A stretch of DNA of 64,000 nt from Arthrobacter sp. OY3WO11 (GTDB taxonomy: Bacteria; Actinomycetota; Actinomycetes; Actinomycetales; Micrococcaceae). Shown piece after piece: positions 52,189 through 60,400 of the stretch. Location: contig NZ_LWLP01000001.1 in the NCBI RefSeq assembly GCF_001641125.1, forward strand, positions 2,092,688 through 2,156,687, read 5' to 3'. Every line of letters starts with the position of its first letter. Positions within the stretch are counted from its first letter, which is position 1. The notes under the pieces are model-generated. The model made no database searches and was not told the origin of the DNA. It saw only the letters and a list, made by a program, of their open reading frames with translations. The translations under genes were made by a program, and so were the position numbers.

Positions 52189-52872
52189 ATGGGCGCGGCA
52201 TCTGAACGGGAGCCATCCTCGGTTGAGCTGACGGTTGACCTCATCATTTCCCTCGACGGCTACGCCTCAGCCGAAGGCTGGCCCGGCTGGTGGGGCCTGG
52301 AAGGACCGGAGTACCTTGCCTGGCTGGAGCAGGAGGGCAAAAAGGACTTCACGTACCTTCTTGGCGCGAACACCTACCGGCTGATGTCCGGCATGTCGGA
52401 GGAAGCCGCTGCAGGAGGCCCGGGGTTTTCCGAGGAAGAAGGAGCAAGCCTTACCGGCCTTGCAGCGGTGACCAAGATCGTCTTTTCCTCCACGCTCCAG
52501 GGGCCGCTGAGCTGGCCGAACACGACGCTGGTCGGCGGGGACGCCGTGGAGGCCGTGAAGGAACTGAAACGGAAAGGCACCCATCCCCTGAGCACCCTCG
52601 GCAGCCTGAGCCTGTGCCGGTCGCTGCTGAACGCCGGCCTGGTGGACAGGTTCCGCCTGGTGGTCTTCCCTGTCATCACAGGCCGCACCGGCAGGGAACG
52701 GATCTACGACGGCTATCCGGACGTCGCGCTCGAGATGGTGGACAGCCGGACCTTTGACGGGAGGTTGCAGCTGCTCACCTACATCCCCACTGTCCTGGAC
52801 GGTCCGGCGGGGGCAGCACCTGAACCGGCGAAGTGCGCCGGAGCCGATGCCCCGCCAAATGAACCACGATGA
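52189..52872 (+). CDS. RibD-C/dihydrofolate reductase-family protein
   Basis: A 227-residue protein with the RibD-C reductase fold: LTVDLIISLDGYASAEGWPG at the start, LLGANTYRLMSGM, and LSTLGSLSLCRSLLNAGLVDRFRL then VVFPVITGRTGRERIY near the C-terminal half. Actinobacterial homologues are numerous and mostly uncharacterised NADPH-dependent reductases. AAGGAGA lies 6 nt before the ATG at 52189. A Pro/Ala-rich tail of about 30 residues follows the domain. It is followed after 28 nt by the cyclodeaminase-like gene. Confidence 0.8.
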   Translation: MGAASEREPSSVELTVDLIISLDGYASAEGWPGWWGLEGPEYLAWLEQEGKKDFTYLLGANTYRLMSGMSEEAAAGGPGFSEEEGASLTGLAAVTKIVFSSTLQGPLSWPNTTLVGGDAVEAVKELKRKGTHPLSTLGSLSLCRSLLNAGLVDRFRLVVFPVITGRTGRERIYDGYPDVALEMVDSRTFDGRLQLLTYIPTVLDGPAGAAPEPAKCAGADAPPNEPR

Positions 52873-52900
52873 CGGGCCGGCACCGGGCACACTTGATGGC

Positions 52901-53560
52901 ATGACTGATATCGATCCCGTGACCACCCAGCGCTCAACGGTTGAGGAGTGGACGCGTGCCCTTGCGGAATCGAAAGGTTCACCGGGCGGAGGGGCCGGGA
53001 CGGGCGTGATGCTTGCCATTGCCGCGTCACTGGCTTCAATGGTTGCTGGTTACACCGAACCGAAGGAGGGCCAGCGGGCGGAGCTCGCCTCCCTTCACGA
53101 GCGCGCACAGGCGCTTCGGGAGGCCGCCCTTAAATTGGCCGACGACGACGCTGCCGCCTCCGAAGCCTTCGGCGCTGCCTTTCGGCTCGAACGGGGCCCG
53201 GAACGGGATGAGGCGATCCACCGCGCCTCCGTCAATGCCGCCAGGGCATCGGCCGTCCTGGGGGAGCGCGCTGCCGCTGCCATTGACGACCTTGGCTGGC
53301 TCGCCACCAACGGCAACCCCGCGCTCATAGCCGATGTCGTCGTCGGATTCGGCGCCCTGAGGGCGGCGGTGGCGGGAGCGCGCACGAACGTCAGCTTCGA
53401 CCTTGCCACCCTCAGGTCTGCCGGGGCCACGCTGGAGCAGATCAGGGAACAGCACCCGGGCCTGTGGGCAGCGGTTGAGCAGTTGACCGCAGCCCTCGAA
53501 CGCATAGACCGCCTCACCGCAGCCGTGGATGACCGGGCTGCGCCCACCGACCTGGAATGA
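52901..53560 (+). CDS. Formiminotransferase-cyclodeaminase-like (FTCD_C) protein
   Basis: A 219-residue helical protein with SPGGGAGTGVMLAIAASLASMV, the glycine-rich N-terminal signature of the cyclodeaminase domain, and a long helix-rich remainder. In the bifunctional enzyme this domain converts formiminotetrahydrofolate to methenyltetrahydrofolate; stand-alone versions have unclear roles. The start ATG 52901 is preceded by CACACT (52888-52893) and 7 bases, a weak leaderless-type match. Immediately upstream is a RibD-like, folate-type reductase, so the two may act in one folate-related step. The pairing is inference. Confidence 0.78.
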   Translation: MTDIDPVTTQRSTVEEWTRALAESKGSPGGGAGTGVMLAIAASLASMVAGYTEPKEGQRAELASLHERAQALREAALKLADDDAAASEAFGAAFRLERGPERDEAIHRASVNAARASAVLGERAAAAIDDLGWLATNGNPALIADVVVGFGALRAAVAGARTNVSFDLATLRSAGATLEQIREQHPGLWAAVEQLTAALERIDRLTAAVDDRAAPTDLE

Positions 53561-53604
53561 CCTCCCGCACCACAGGCAGGCCGCTTGTGAAGTGTCCCGC
53601 CCGG

Positions 53605-53617
53605 TACCATTAAGGGA
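53605..53617 (+). promoter_or_regulatory. Leaderless promoter of the first alpha/beta hydrolase
   Basis: TACCAT (53605-53610), six bases, then ATG at 53617. No Shine-Dalgarno sequence; TAAGGG is directly adjacent to the ATG and too close to serve as one. Confidence 0.5.
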
Positions 53618-54741
53618 TGACCAGGGCGGTCCGGAATCCACGCAACACCTTTTCGCTGGCACGGAAAGCGCGGGGCCTGTTGCGCCGGGTACCGGTGTGG
53701 AGCTGGCGCCTCCTGATGGCGGGCGTGAGCTCCCGCGAACGGGTCAGGTTCAACACGGATCCCCTCACCGACGTCGATTACGTCCATGACATCACCTACG
53801 CAGACGACGCGGCTGCCGGGCAGCAGCTTGACGTGCTCACGCCCCGGAACATCGTGCGTGATGCGGACGAGGCCCTTCCCGTCTACGTGTATTTCCACGG
53901 CGGAGGGTGGACATCCGGGGATAAATCGGCCGTCACCAAGTACTGCGCCAACCAGGCTTCGGGCGGAATGGTAGTGGTCAACGTCAACTACCGGAGGCCG
54001 CCCCGGTTCCATATGGGCCATGTGCTCCATGACGCCAACGCCGCAGTGGCGTGGGTACGCGGCAATATCGGGCGTTACGGCGGTGATCCCGAATGCGTGG
54101 TCCTGGGTGGAGATTCCGCCGGCGGACAGATCGCCGCTTTGCTCACGGCTGCCACGTTGCGGCCCGAGCTCGCCGCGCACTACTCCCTCCGCCCTGCTGT
54201 GGCCGGGCATCACCTGAAGGGGCTTGTGCAGCATTGCAGCGTGGTTGATTTTTCCGTGTTCTTCCAGAGCGGCTTCATCATGAGCCTGAACTTCGTCCGC
54301 ATGCTGCTGCCCCCGGCAGGCCGCGCACCGAGCCGGATCCGAAGCCCTTTCACCACACCGGAAGCCATTGGACGGCTGAAGGCCGAGGCCGGCTTCATGT
54401 CTCCGATCGAGTGGCTCGACGGCCGGTTTCCGCCTGTATTCGTCACGACCTCGGAACGCGACTTCCTGTATGAGGCCAACGTCAACTTCATCAGCAGGCT
54501 CAAAGACCATGACGTTCCGGTGGACACGCTGATCTACCAATGGTCGAACGCCAACACCGAGCACACGTGGCAGCAGGACTACCGCTATCCGGAATCCCAG
54601 GAGGTGTACCTCCGGCTGCACGCCTTCGTCCGGAAGGTCACCCAGCGCCCCACAGCGCACGCCTCTCACGAAACACGGGTAACGGGGCTATCTTGGGACG
54701 ATGGGAGCCCAGGACCAGCCGCCGGTGGGGGTCAGTCCTGA
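53617..54741 (+). CDS. Alpha/beta hydrolase (HSL/carboxylesterase-like)
   Basis: A 374-residue esterase-like hydrolase. YFHGGGWTSGDKS is the oxyanion-hole HGGGW motif near residue 91, GGDSAGGQIAALL holds the nucleophile serine near residue 169, and a C-terminal Asp/His pair is expected around FVTTSERDFLYEAN and NTEHTWQQD. A basic N-terminus (MTRAVRNPRNTFSLARKARG) may associate with the membrane or be a remnant of a longer protein. Its last 41 nt overlap the next hydrolase gene in a different frame, and that gene's -10 element lies inside this one. Substrate unknown. Confidence 0.85.
   Translation: MTRAVRNPRNTFSLARKARGLLRRVPVWSWRLLMAGVSSRERVRFNTDPLTDVDYVHDITYADDAAAGQQLDVLTPRNIVRDADEALPVYVYFHGGGWTSGDKSAVTKYCANQASGGMVVVNVNYRRPPRFHMGHVLHDANAAVAWVRGNIGRYGGDPECVVLGGDSAGGQIAALLTAATLRPELAAHYSLRPAVAGHHLKGLVQHCSVVDFSVFFQSGFIMSLNFVRMLLPPAGRAPSRIRSPFTTPEAIGRLKAEAGFMSPIEWLDGRFPPVFVTTSERDFLYEANVNFISRLKDHDVPVDTLIYQWSNANTEHTWQQDYRYPESQEVYLRLHAFVRKVTQRPTAHASHETRVTGLSWDDGSPGPAAGGGQS
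54689..54701 (+). promoter_or_regulatory. Leaderless promoter inside the preceding gene
   Basis: TATCTT (54689-54694), six bases, then ATG 54701. The element lies within the 3' end of the preceding hydrolase gene, so the second hydrolase can be transcribed on its own. Confidence 0.5.
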
Positions 54742-55648
54742 CGAGTTCGGCTCGGCCCGCGTGGACGGGGCCGCCCTGCTCGATGGCGGGCTGGGCGACG
54801 TCGACTGGGCCAGCCCGCCTCCGGGATCGCGGGCCATGCGGATCCCGGCGCCCAGCGGGCAGCTCGCGGCACGGACCATGGGTGACCCCCATGACCCTTG
54901 GATAATCCTGGTTCCGGGCGCCACCGGATCCAAAGAGGACTTTGCGCTAATGATGCCAGGCCTGGCCGCTGCAGGTTACTTTGTGCTGAGCTACGATATG
55001 GCCGGCCAGTACGAATCGGCGGCAGCCGGCCCGGAAAACCTGGTTCCGCCACGGCTGCACTACGATTACGGACTTTTCGTTGACGACTTCCTGGCGGTCC
55101 TCGAAACGGCCGGCAAACCGGTTCACGTGGTCGGCTATTCGTTTGCCGCGCTCGTTGTCCAGATTGCCTACTCGAAGCGCCCGGACCTGTTCCAGACGCT
55201 CACGCTCCTGAGCTGTCCGCCGGAGCCCGGGCAGAGTTTCCGCGGCGTGAGCCGGATTGGCAGGTTCAGCAGCTGGGTCAATGGCCGGATCGGGGCCGCC
55301 CTGCTCATTTGGGGGATCCGCCGGAGCTTTGTCCGTGTGTCCAGGAGCCGGCGGAAGTTCGTCAACTACCGTTTGCGCTTTACCCGCCGCGCGTCGGTCC
55401 GTGACATCTACGTGCTGATGAAGAACGTCCCGGACCTCCGCAGCCTCCTGGCCGACGCAGCCCTTCCGAAATTCGTGGCGGTGGGCGAACACGATCTATG
55501 GCCACTGCAGCTGCACCGGGTGTTCGCCCAGGCCATTGGTGCCAGGATCGCCGTTTACCGCGGCGGGCACAGTCCGTGCGAGACGTCGCCGCACCAGTTC
55601 AACCGCGATCTTCTTGCCCTGTACGCGAAGGACAGCGGGCCTGCGTGA
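54701..55648 (+). CDS. Alpha/beta hydrolase
   Basis: A 315-residue alpha/beta-fold hydrolase. VPGATGSKEDFALMMPGLAA resembles the oxyanion strand-loop, VVGYSFAALVVQIAYSKRPD carries the nucleophile serine near residue 149, the acid is in VGEHDLWPL and the histidine in RGGHSPCETSPHQF. The N-terminal 50 residues (DEFGSARVDGAALLDGG) form an unusual polar extension before the core fold. The two hydrolases are different in sequence, so this is not a tandem duplication. Confidence 0.85.
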   Translation: MGAQDQPPVGVSPDEFGSARVDGAALLDGGLGDVDWASPPPGSRAMRIPAPSGQLAARTMGDPHDPWIILVPGATGSKEDFALMMPGLAAAGYFVLSYDMAGQYESAAAGPENLVPPRLHYDYGLFVDDFLAVLETAGKPVHVVGYSFAALVVQIAYSKRPDLFQTLTLLSCPPEPGQSFRGVSRIGRFSSWVNGRIGAALLIWGIRRSFVRVSRSRRKFVNYRLRFTRRASVRDIYVLMKNVPDLRSLLADAALPKFVAVGEHDLWPLQLHRVFAQAIGARIAVYRGGHSPCETSPHQFNRDLLALYAKDSGPA

Positions 55649-55686
55649 GCGCGGTCCGCCGTCGTCTGTTCCTGCCTGCGCCGTGC

Positions 55687-56451
55687 CTACTCCAGGCTGC
55701 GCCGTGCCCGAACCCGCTCCCGGCGGCGCCGGAGCGGCGGTTCCTCCCTGAACTCCACCCGGAAAGTGGCCAGCGACATGCGTATATGGCGGCGGAAGGA
55801 CGGCCAGTTGGTGAGCGGCCGCGAGGAGACGCCCATCGCCAGGGTGGGGTCATAGATGACCGTCATTTCCGGGCGGAGGTGGTACGAGATGTCAAGGTCG
55901 TCGTGGACATCGGCGTTGTTCCTCACCACGCTGCCGCCGATCGCCTGCCACACAGCCCGTCGCAGCGCGAAGTTCGATCCGTAAACGGGCGGATGGCCCA
56001 GGAGGAATCCGAGCACCCTAAAGTAACCGCCCAGGAAGACATGCCTTCCGGCCCATCGGACCCAGCGGCCCCCACCATAGAACTCGCCGGGTCCGGTCAC
56101 AAGGGACAGCGGGCCCGCAGGCCCCAAGACGGCTTCCACCCGTTCCAGCCAGTCCGCCGGGGGCCTGGAGTCCGTATCCAGCCGGGCAATGATGTCTCCG
56201 GACGCCGCATCGAAGCCGGCACCGGTGGTGGCCGGAATGCCTGGCACATCGACGGGAATCCGCCGTACGCCGGCTGCGCTGCAAACGGCGGCAGTATCGT
56301 CGCTGCTGGCATTGTCCACCACGATGATCTCGTCCGCGGGCCGGGTTTGCCGGGACAGCAGGTGCAGGCACGCCGTGAGCATTACGGCGTCATTGCGGGT
56401 GGGGATCACCACCGAGACCGTTGACGCGCCACCTGCTGGTTCCTCAGCCAC
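55687..56451 (-). CDS. Family 2 glycosyltransferase
   Basis: A 254-residue GT-A glycosyltransferase. VSVVIPTRNDAVMLTACLHLL is the nucleotide-binding start, IIVVDNASSDDTAAV follows, DTDSRPPADW is the DxD-type metal motif, and FALRRAVWQAIGG and DDLDISYHLRPE lie near the acceptor site. GTG 56451 is chosen because GGAGG sits 7 nt before it; the frame is open to a further ATG. No membrane anchor is visible, and the C-terminus is strongly basic (RRRRERVRARR), suggesting peripheral membrane binding. No other cell-wall gene is adjacent. Confidence 0.87.
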   Translation of the reverse strand: MAEEPAGGASTVSVVIPTRNDAVMLTACLHLLSRQTRPADEIIVVDNASSDDTAAVCSAAGVRRIPVDVPGIPATTGAGFDAASGDIIARLDTDSRPPADWLERVEAVLGPAGPLSLVTGPGEFYGGGRWVRWAGRHVFLGGYFRVLGFLLGHPPVYGSNFALRRAVWQAIGGSVVRNNADVHDDLDISYHLRPEMTVIYDPTLAMGVSSRPLTNWPSFRRHIRMSLATFRVEFREEPPLRRRRERVRARRSLE

Positions 56452-56541
56452 GCCATTACCTCCACGCTCGCAATGCACCTCCACGCTAACCACCTACGGC
56501 TAATGCTGGCGGATGGAACCGCGCACCGGCAGGGGCTTTTG

Positions 56542-56815
56542 TCACCCTGCCCTGATCCGCGCCTGAAGCGCCGTCCCGTCGTGAGCTGCACCAGGGGCGC
56601 GAAGGCCGCCAAGCGCGCCCACTATGCGTGCCTGCATCTGCGTGAAGCTTTCCCCGCCCGGAAAACGGAACGACGACGGCGTGCGCTGGACTGTGCGCCA
56701 TTGCGGCAGTACCTCCAGGTCGGCGAGCGCAGCTCCGGTCCACTCGTCAACGTCGCATTCGAGCAGCCCGGTGTCCTCCGTCACGGGAAGCCCTTTCCGG
56801 GCTGCGGTTGGTGCG
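56542..56815 (-). pseudogene. Remnant of a histidine phosphatase gene
   Basis: The minus strand encodes ARKGLPVTEDTGLLECDVDE, WTGAALADLEVLPQWRTVQR, and FPGGESFTQMQARIVGALGG before ending at an unrelated stop. This is the middle part of an actinobacterial phosphoglycerate-mutase-type histidine phosphatase. The N-terminal RHG motif, which should precede it by about 60 residues, and the C-terminal SHGD motif are absent. The lost 5' end abuts the start of the MoxR gene on the other strand, marking a deletion or rearrangement junction there. Confidence 0.6.
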
Positions 56816-56869
56816 GCCGCCCGGGGAACGGCGTTTGGGAAAGTCCTCGATCCGCGGCTGGTGCGGGGC

Positions 56870-56882
56870 TACGGTGTAGGGG
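56870..56882 (+). promoter_or_regulatory. Leaderless promoter of the MoxR gene
   Basis: TACGGT (56870-56875), six bases, then GTG at 56882. The spacing matches the other leaderless starts in this window and supports the GTG as start codon. Confidence 0.5.
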
Positions 56883-58270
56883 TGACTGATCGTCCCGAAA
56901 TCTTCACCATGGGTGAATTGCGTGCCTCCGGCCACGTCCTCAAGGACCTGCGCCAGGAAATCCGCGGAAACCTGCTCGCCGCGCTCGCCGCCGGCGAGAA
57001 TCCGTGGCCGGGGATGTACGGCTTCGGCCGGACGGTGCTTCCCCAGCTTGAGCGTGCCCTGATCGCCGGGCATGACGTGGTCCTGCTCGGCGAGCGGGGG
57101 CAGGGTAAGACGCGCCTCCTCCGCACCCTGGCCGGTCTGCTGGATGAATGGTCGCCCGTCATCGAGGGCTCTGAACTGAACGAGCACCCGTTCGAGCCGA
57201 TTACCGAGCATTCCCGCGCCCTTGCCCTGACGGAGGGGGACCGGCTGCGGGTGGCGTGGCGCCACCGCTCGGAGCGGTACGTGGAGAAGCTCGCGACGCC
57301 GGACACCTCCGTTGCGGACCTGATTGGCGACGTCGATCCCATGCGGGTGGCCGAAGGACGGCGCCTCGGGGACCCGGAGACCATCCACTACGGCCTTGTC
57401 CCGCGTTCCAACCGCGGCATCATCGCCATCAACGAACTGCCGGACCTTGCCGAACGGATCCAGGTGTCCATGCTCAACGTGATGGAGGAGCGCGACATCC
57501 AGATCCGGGGCTACGTGCTCCGGCTTCCGCTGGACGTACTCGTGGTGGCGTCCGCCAACCCGGAGGACTACACCAACCGCGGCAGGATCATCACGCCGCT
57601 GAAGGACCGCTTCGGCGCGGAGATCAGGACCCATTACCCCATAGAGCTCGACGACGAGGTGTCCGTGATCCGGCAGGAGGGGCAGCTGGTGGCCGACGTC
57701 CCGCCGGTGATCCTCGAAATCCTGGCCCGTTACACCCGTGCGCTGCGGCAGTCCCCGGCGATCAACCAGACCTCCGGGGTGTCGGCACGGTTCGCCATTG
57801 CGGGCGCCGAAACAGTGGCCGCCGCGGCGCTCCGCCGTGCCAGCATCCGCGGCGAAACCGAGGCCGTCGCGCGGATCGTGGACCTGGACACCGCCGTTGA
57901 AGTCCTCAGCGGCAAGATCGAATTCGAATCCGGTGAGGAAGGGCGTGAACAGGCCGTCCTGGACCACCTCCTGCGCACGGCCACGGCCGAAGCCGTGCGG
58001 GCGCATTTCCAGGGCCTTGACCTGGGTCCGCTGGTGGCAGCGCTGGACGGGCACACCACCGTGACCACCGGGGAGCACGTGACAGCACGTGAGTTCCTTG
58101 AAAACCTGCCGTCCTTGAACGGGTCGGGGCTCTACGACGAGATCGGCAACCGCCTGGGAGCCGGGAATGAGGGCCAGCAGGCCGCCGCCATCGAACTGGC
58201 ACTGGAAGGCCTCTACCTTGCCCGGCGGATCTCCAAGGAGTCCGACGACGAAGAAACGGTCTACGGCTAG
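56882..58270 (+). CDS. MoxR-type AAA+ ATPase (Rv0958-like)
   Basis: A 462-residue AAA+ ATPase with magnesium-chelatase/MoxR-like features. Walker A is GERGQGKT near residue 75-82, GIIAINELPDLAERIQVSML contains the Walker B-like acidic residues, VVASANPEDYTNRGRI is the sensor/arginine region, and LKDRFGAEIRTHYP follows. A C-terminal helical lid covers about 310-462. The length and partner match the Mycobacterium tuberculosis Rv0958/Rv0959 pair as I recall it. GTG start chosen from the leaderless signature; longer in-frame codons upstream cross the phosphatase remnant. The VWA gene follows after 53 bp and probably encodes its partner. Confidence 0.87.
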   Translation: MTDRPEIFTMGELRASGHVLKDLRQEIRGNLLAALAAGENPWPGMYGFGRTVLPQLERALIAGHDVVLLGERGQGKTRLLRTLAGLLDEWSPVIEGSELNEHPFEPITEHSRALALTEGDRLRVAWRHRSERYVEKLATPDTSVADLIGDVDPMRVAEGRRLGDPETIHYGLVPRSNRGIIAINELPDLAERIQVSMLNVMEERDIQIRGYVLRLPLDVLVVASANPEDYTNRGRIITPLKDRFGAEIRTHYPIELDDEVSVIRQEGQLVADVPPVILEILARYTRALRQSPAINQTSGVSARFAIAGAETVAAAALRRASIRGETEAVARIVDLDTAVEVLSGKIEFESGEEGREQAVLDHLLRTATAEAVRAHFQGLDLGPLVAALDGHTTVTTGEHVTAREFLENLPSLNGSGLYDEIGNRLGAGNEGQQAAAIELALEGLYLARRISKESDDEETVYG

Positions 58271-58323
58271 GGCACCACGGTGCGTGGCTGGGCAGATGGC
58301 GGAAGCGAGGGACGGGCGGCACC

Positions 58324-60330
58324 ATGAACATCCATAACCATTCCGCCAGGTACGGCCGGTACACGGGCGGTCCGGATCCGCTTGCACCGCCGGTTGACCT
58401 GGCCGAGGCGCTGGACGCCGTCGCCGAGGATGTCATGGCCGGGTACTCGCCCCGCCATGCCCTGCAGGAGTTCCTCCGGCGCGGCGGGCGGAACCGGGAG
58501 GGGCTGGACGACCTCGCCAGGCGCGTCCAGCAGCACCGCAATGACCTGCTGGGCCGCCACAACCTGGACGGCACCCTCAACGAGGTGAAGAAGCTCCTGG
58601 ACACTGCGGTGCTGGAGGAGCGCAAGCAGCTGGCCCGCGATGCCATGATGGACAACACGGACCGCGCCTTCCGGGAGCTGCAGCTGCAGAACCTGCCCCA
58701 ATCCACTGCCGCAGCGGTCAATGACCTTGCCTCCTACGACTGGCAGTCCGGCGCCGCCCGGGAAGCTTACGAGCGGATCAAGGACCTGCTGGGTCGCGAG
58801 GCCCTGGACCAGCGGTTCGCGGGCATGAAGCAGGCGCTGGAGGGTGCCACGGAGGAGGACCGCGAAGCCGTCAGCGCCATGCTGCGCGACCTGAACACGC
58901 TGCTGGACAAACACCGCCGCGGCGAGGATACAACTGCCGACTTCCAGGAGTTCATGGCCCGGCACGGCGACTTCTTTCCTGAAGACCCGCAGTCAGTTGA
59001 GGAACTGATTGACGCCCTTGCCAAGCGGGCCGCAGCTGCCCAGCGGCTCCTGCAGTCCATGTCCCCCGAGCAGCGGGAAGAACTGATGCGGCTGTCCGCC
59101 CAGGCCTTCGGATCGCCGGAACTCATGGCCCAGCTTGACCAGCTCGACGACAGCCTGCGCGCCCTGCGCCCCGGTGAGGACTGGACCGGCTCGGAACGCT
59201 TCGAGGGCCAGGAAGGCCTGGGCCTCGGCGACGGCACCGGCGTGCTCCAGGACATCGCCGAACTGGATGAGCTGGCCGAACAGCTCTCCCAGTCCTATAA
59301 CGGCTCCACCCTCGGCGACCTGGACCTGGATGCCCTGGCCCGCCAGCTGGGGCAGGACGCAGCCGTCGCCGCCCGCACACTGGCCGACATCGAACGGGCC
59401 ATGCAGGACGGCGGGTATCTGAGGCGGGGCGCGGACGGGGACCTGCGGCTCTCACCACAGGCCATGCGGCGGCTTGGCAGGTCCCTGCTGCGGGATACGG
59501 CCAAGCAGCTGTCAGGCCGGCAGGGGCGCCGGGATACCCGGGTAGCCGGCGCGGCCGGGGAGCAGACCGGATCCAGCCGCCAGTGGGAGTTCGGGGACGC
59601 CGAGCCCTGGGACGTCACGCGCACGCTGACCAACGCGATCAGCCGCACCGCAGCCGGCGGCGGAACCCCGGGCAGCAGCCTGCGCCTCACCCCGGCGGAC
59701 ATCGAAGTGAGCGAAACGGAAGCGCGCACGCAGGCCGCCGTCGTCCTTCTTGTTGACGTCTCGTTTTCAATGGCTGCCGAGGGGAGGTGGGTGCCGATGA
59801 AACGCACTGCCCTGGCGCTGCACCACCTGGTTTCCACCCGTTTCCGCGGCGACAGGCTGGAACTGATCACATTCGGCCGCCATGCCCAGGCCATGGACAT
59901 TGGTGAACTCACCGCACTGCCGCCGCTGCGGGAGCAGGGAACAAACCTCCATCACGGATTGCTGCTGGCTGGCCGTTTCTTCCGCAGGCACCCGTCCATG
60001 CAGCCTGTCCTCCTGGTGGTGACCGACGGCGAACCCACGGCCCATCTGCTGCCGGAAGGCGAGCCGTGGTTCTGCTGGCCTCCTGACTTGGAAACCATCC
60101 GTGTGACGGTGGCGGAGCTCGACCGGCTGGGGCGCGCCGGCACACAGGCGACATTCTTCCGGCTGGGGACCGACCCAAGCCTGGAACGGTTCGTCCAGCG
60201 CATGGTGCGCAGGGTGGGCGGCCGGGTTGTCGCTCCCGAGGCAGGGGATCTTGGCGCCGCGGTGGTGGGGGAGTACCTGAGGGCACATTTCCGGGGGCAG
60301 GCCTTCGGCGACTCCGACTGGGCTTCCTAG
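58324..60330 (+). CDS. VWA-domain protein, partner of the MoxR ATPase (Rv0959-like)
   Basis: A 668-residue protein. Residues 1-440 are a long, charged helical region with coiled-coil tendency; the last 220 form a von Willebrand factor A domain with the MIDAS motif DVSFS in VLLVDVSFSMAAEG, the threonine in LREQGTNLHHGLL and the aspartate in VVTDGEPTAHL. MoxR/VWA pairs act as chaperone-like systems that insert metals or mature enzymes. No client enzyme is evident in the neighbourhood. The ATG is 53 bp after the MoxR stop. Confidence 0.86.
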   Translation: MNIHNHSARYGRYTGGPDPLAPPVDLAEALDAVAEDVMAGYSPRHALQEFLRRGGRNREGLDDLARRVQQHRNDLLGRHNLDGTLNEVKKLLDTAVLEERKQLARDAMMDNTDRAFRELQLQNLPQSTAAAVNDLASYDWQSGAAREAYERIKDLLGREALDQRFAGMKQALEGATEEDREAVSAMLRDLNTLLDKHRRGEDTTADFQEFMARHGDFFPEDPQSVEELIDALAKRAAAAQRLLQSMSPEQREELMRLSAQAFGSPELMAQLDQLDDSLRALRPGEDWTGSERFEGQEGLGLGDGTGVLQDIAELDELAEQLSQSYNGSTLGDLDLDALARQLGQDAAVAARTLADIERAMQDGGYLRRGADGDLRLSPQAMRRLGRSLLRDTAKQLSGRQGRRDTRVAGAAGEQTGSSRQWEFGDAEPWDVTRTLTNAISRTAAGGGTPGSSLRLTPADIEVSETEARTQAAVVLLVDVSFSMAAEGRWVPMKRTALALHHLVSTRFRGDRLELITFGRHAQAMDIGELTALPPLREQGTNLHHGLLLAGRFFRRHPSMQPVLLVVTDGEPTAHLLPEGEPWFCWPPDLETIRVTVAELDRLGRAGTQATFFRLGTDPSLERFVQRMVRRVGGRVVAPEAGDLGAAVVGEYLRAHFRGQAFGDSDWAS

Positions 60331-60400
60331 CCGAGGGCAGCCGGTGAAAGGGCCGGAGACGTTGCCCCATTTCCGGGCTGATTCATGTGAGGATCGAAGC

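Noticed and set aside
56624..56881. Upstream extension of the MoxR frame
   Set aside because: The 86 extra codons cross the phosphatase remnant and give no family-like sequence; GTG 56882 with the -10 element is the better start.
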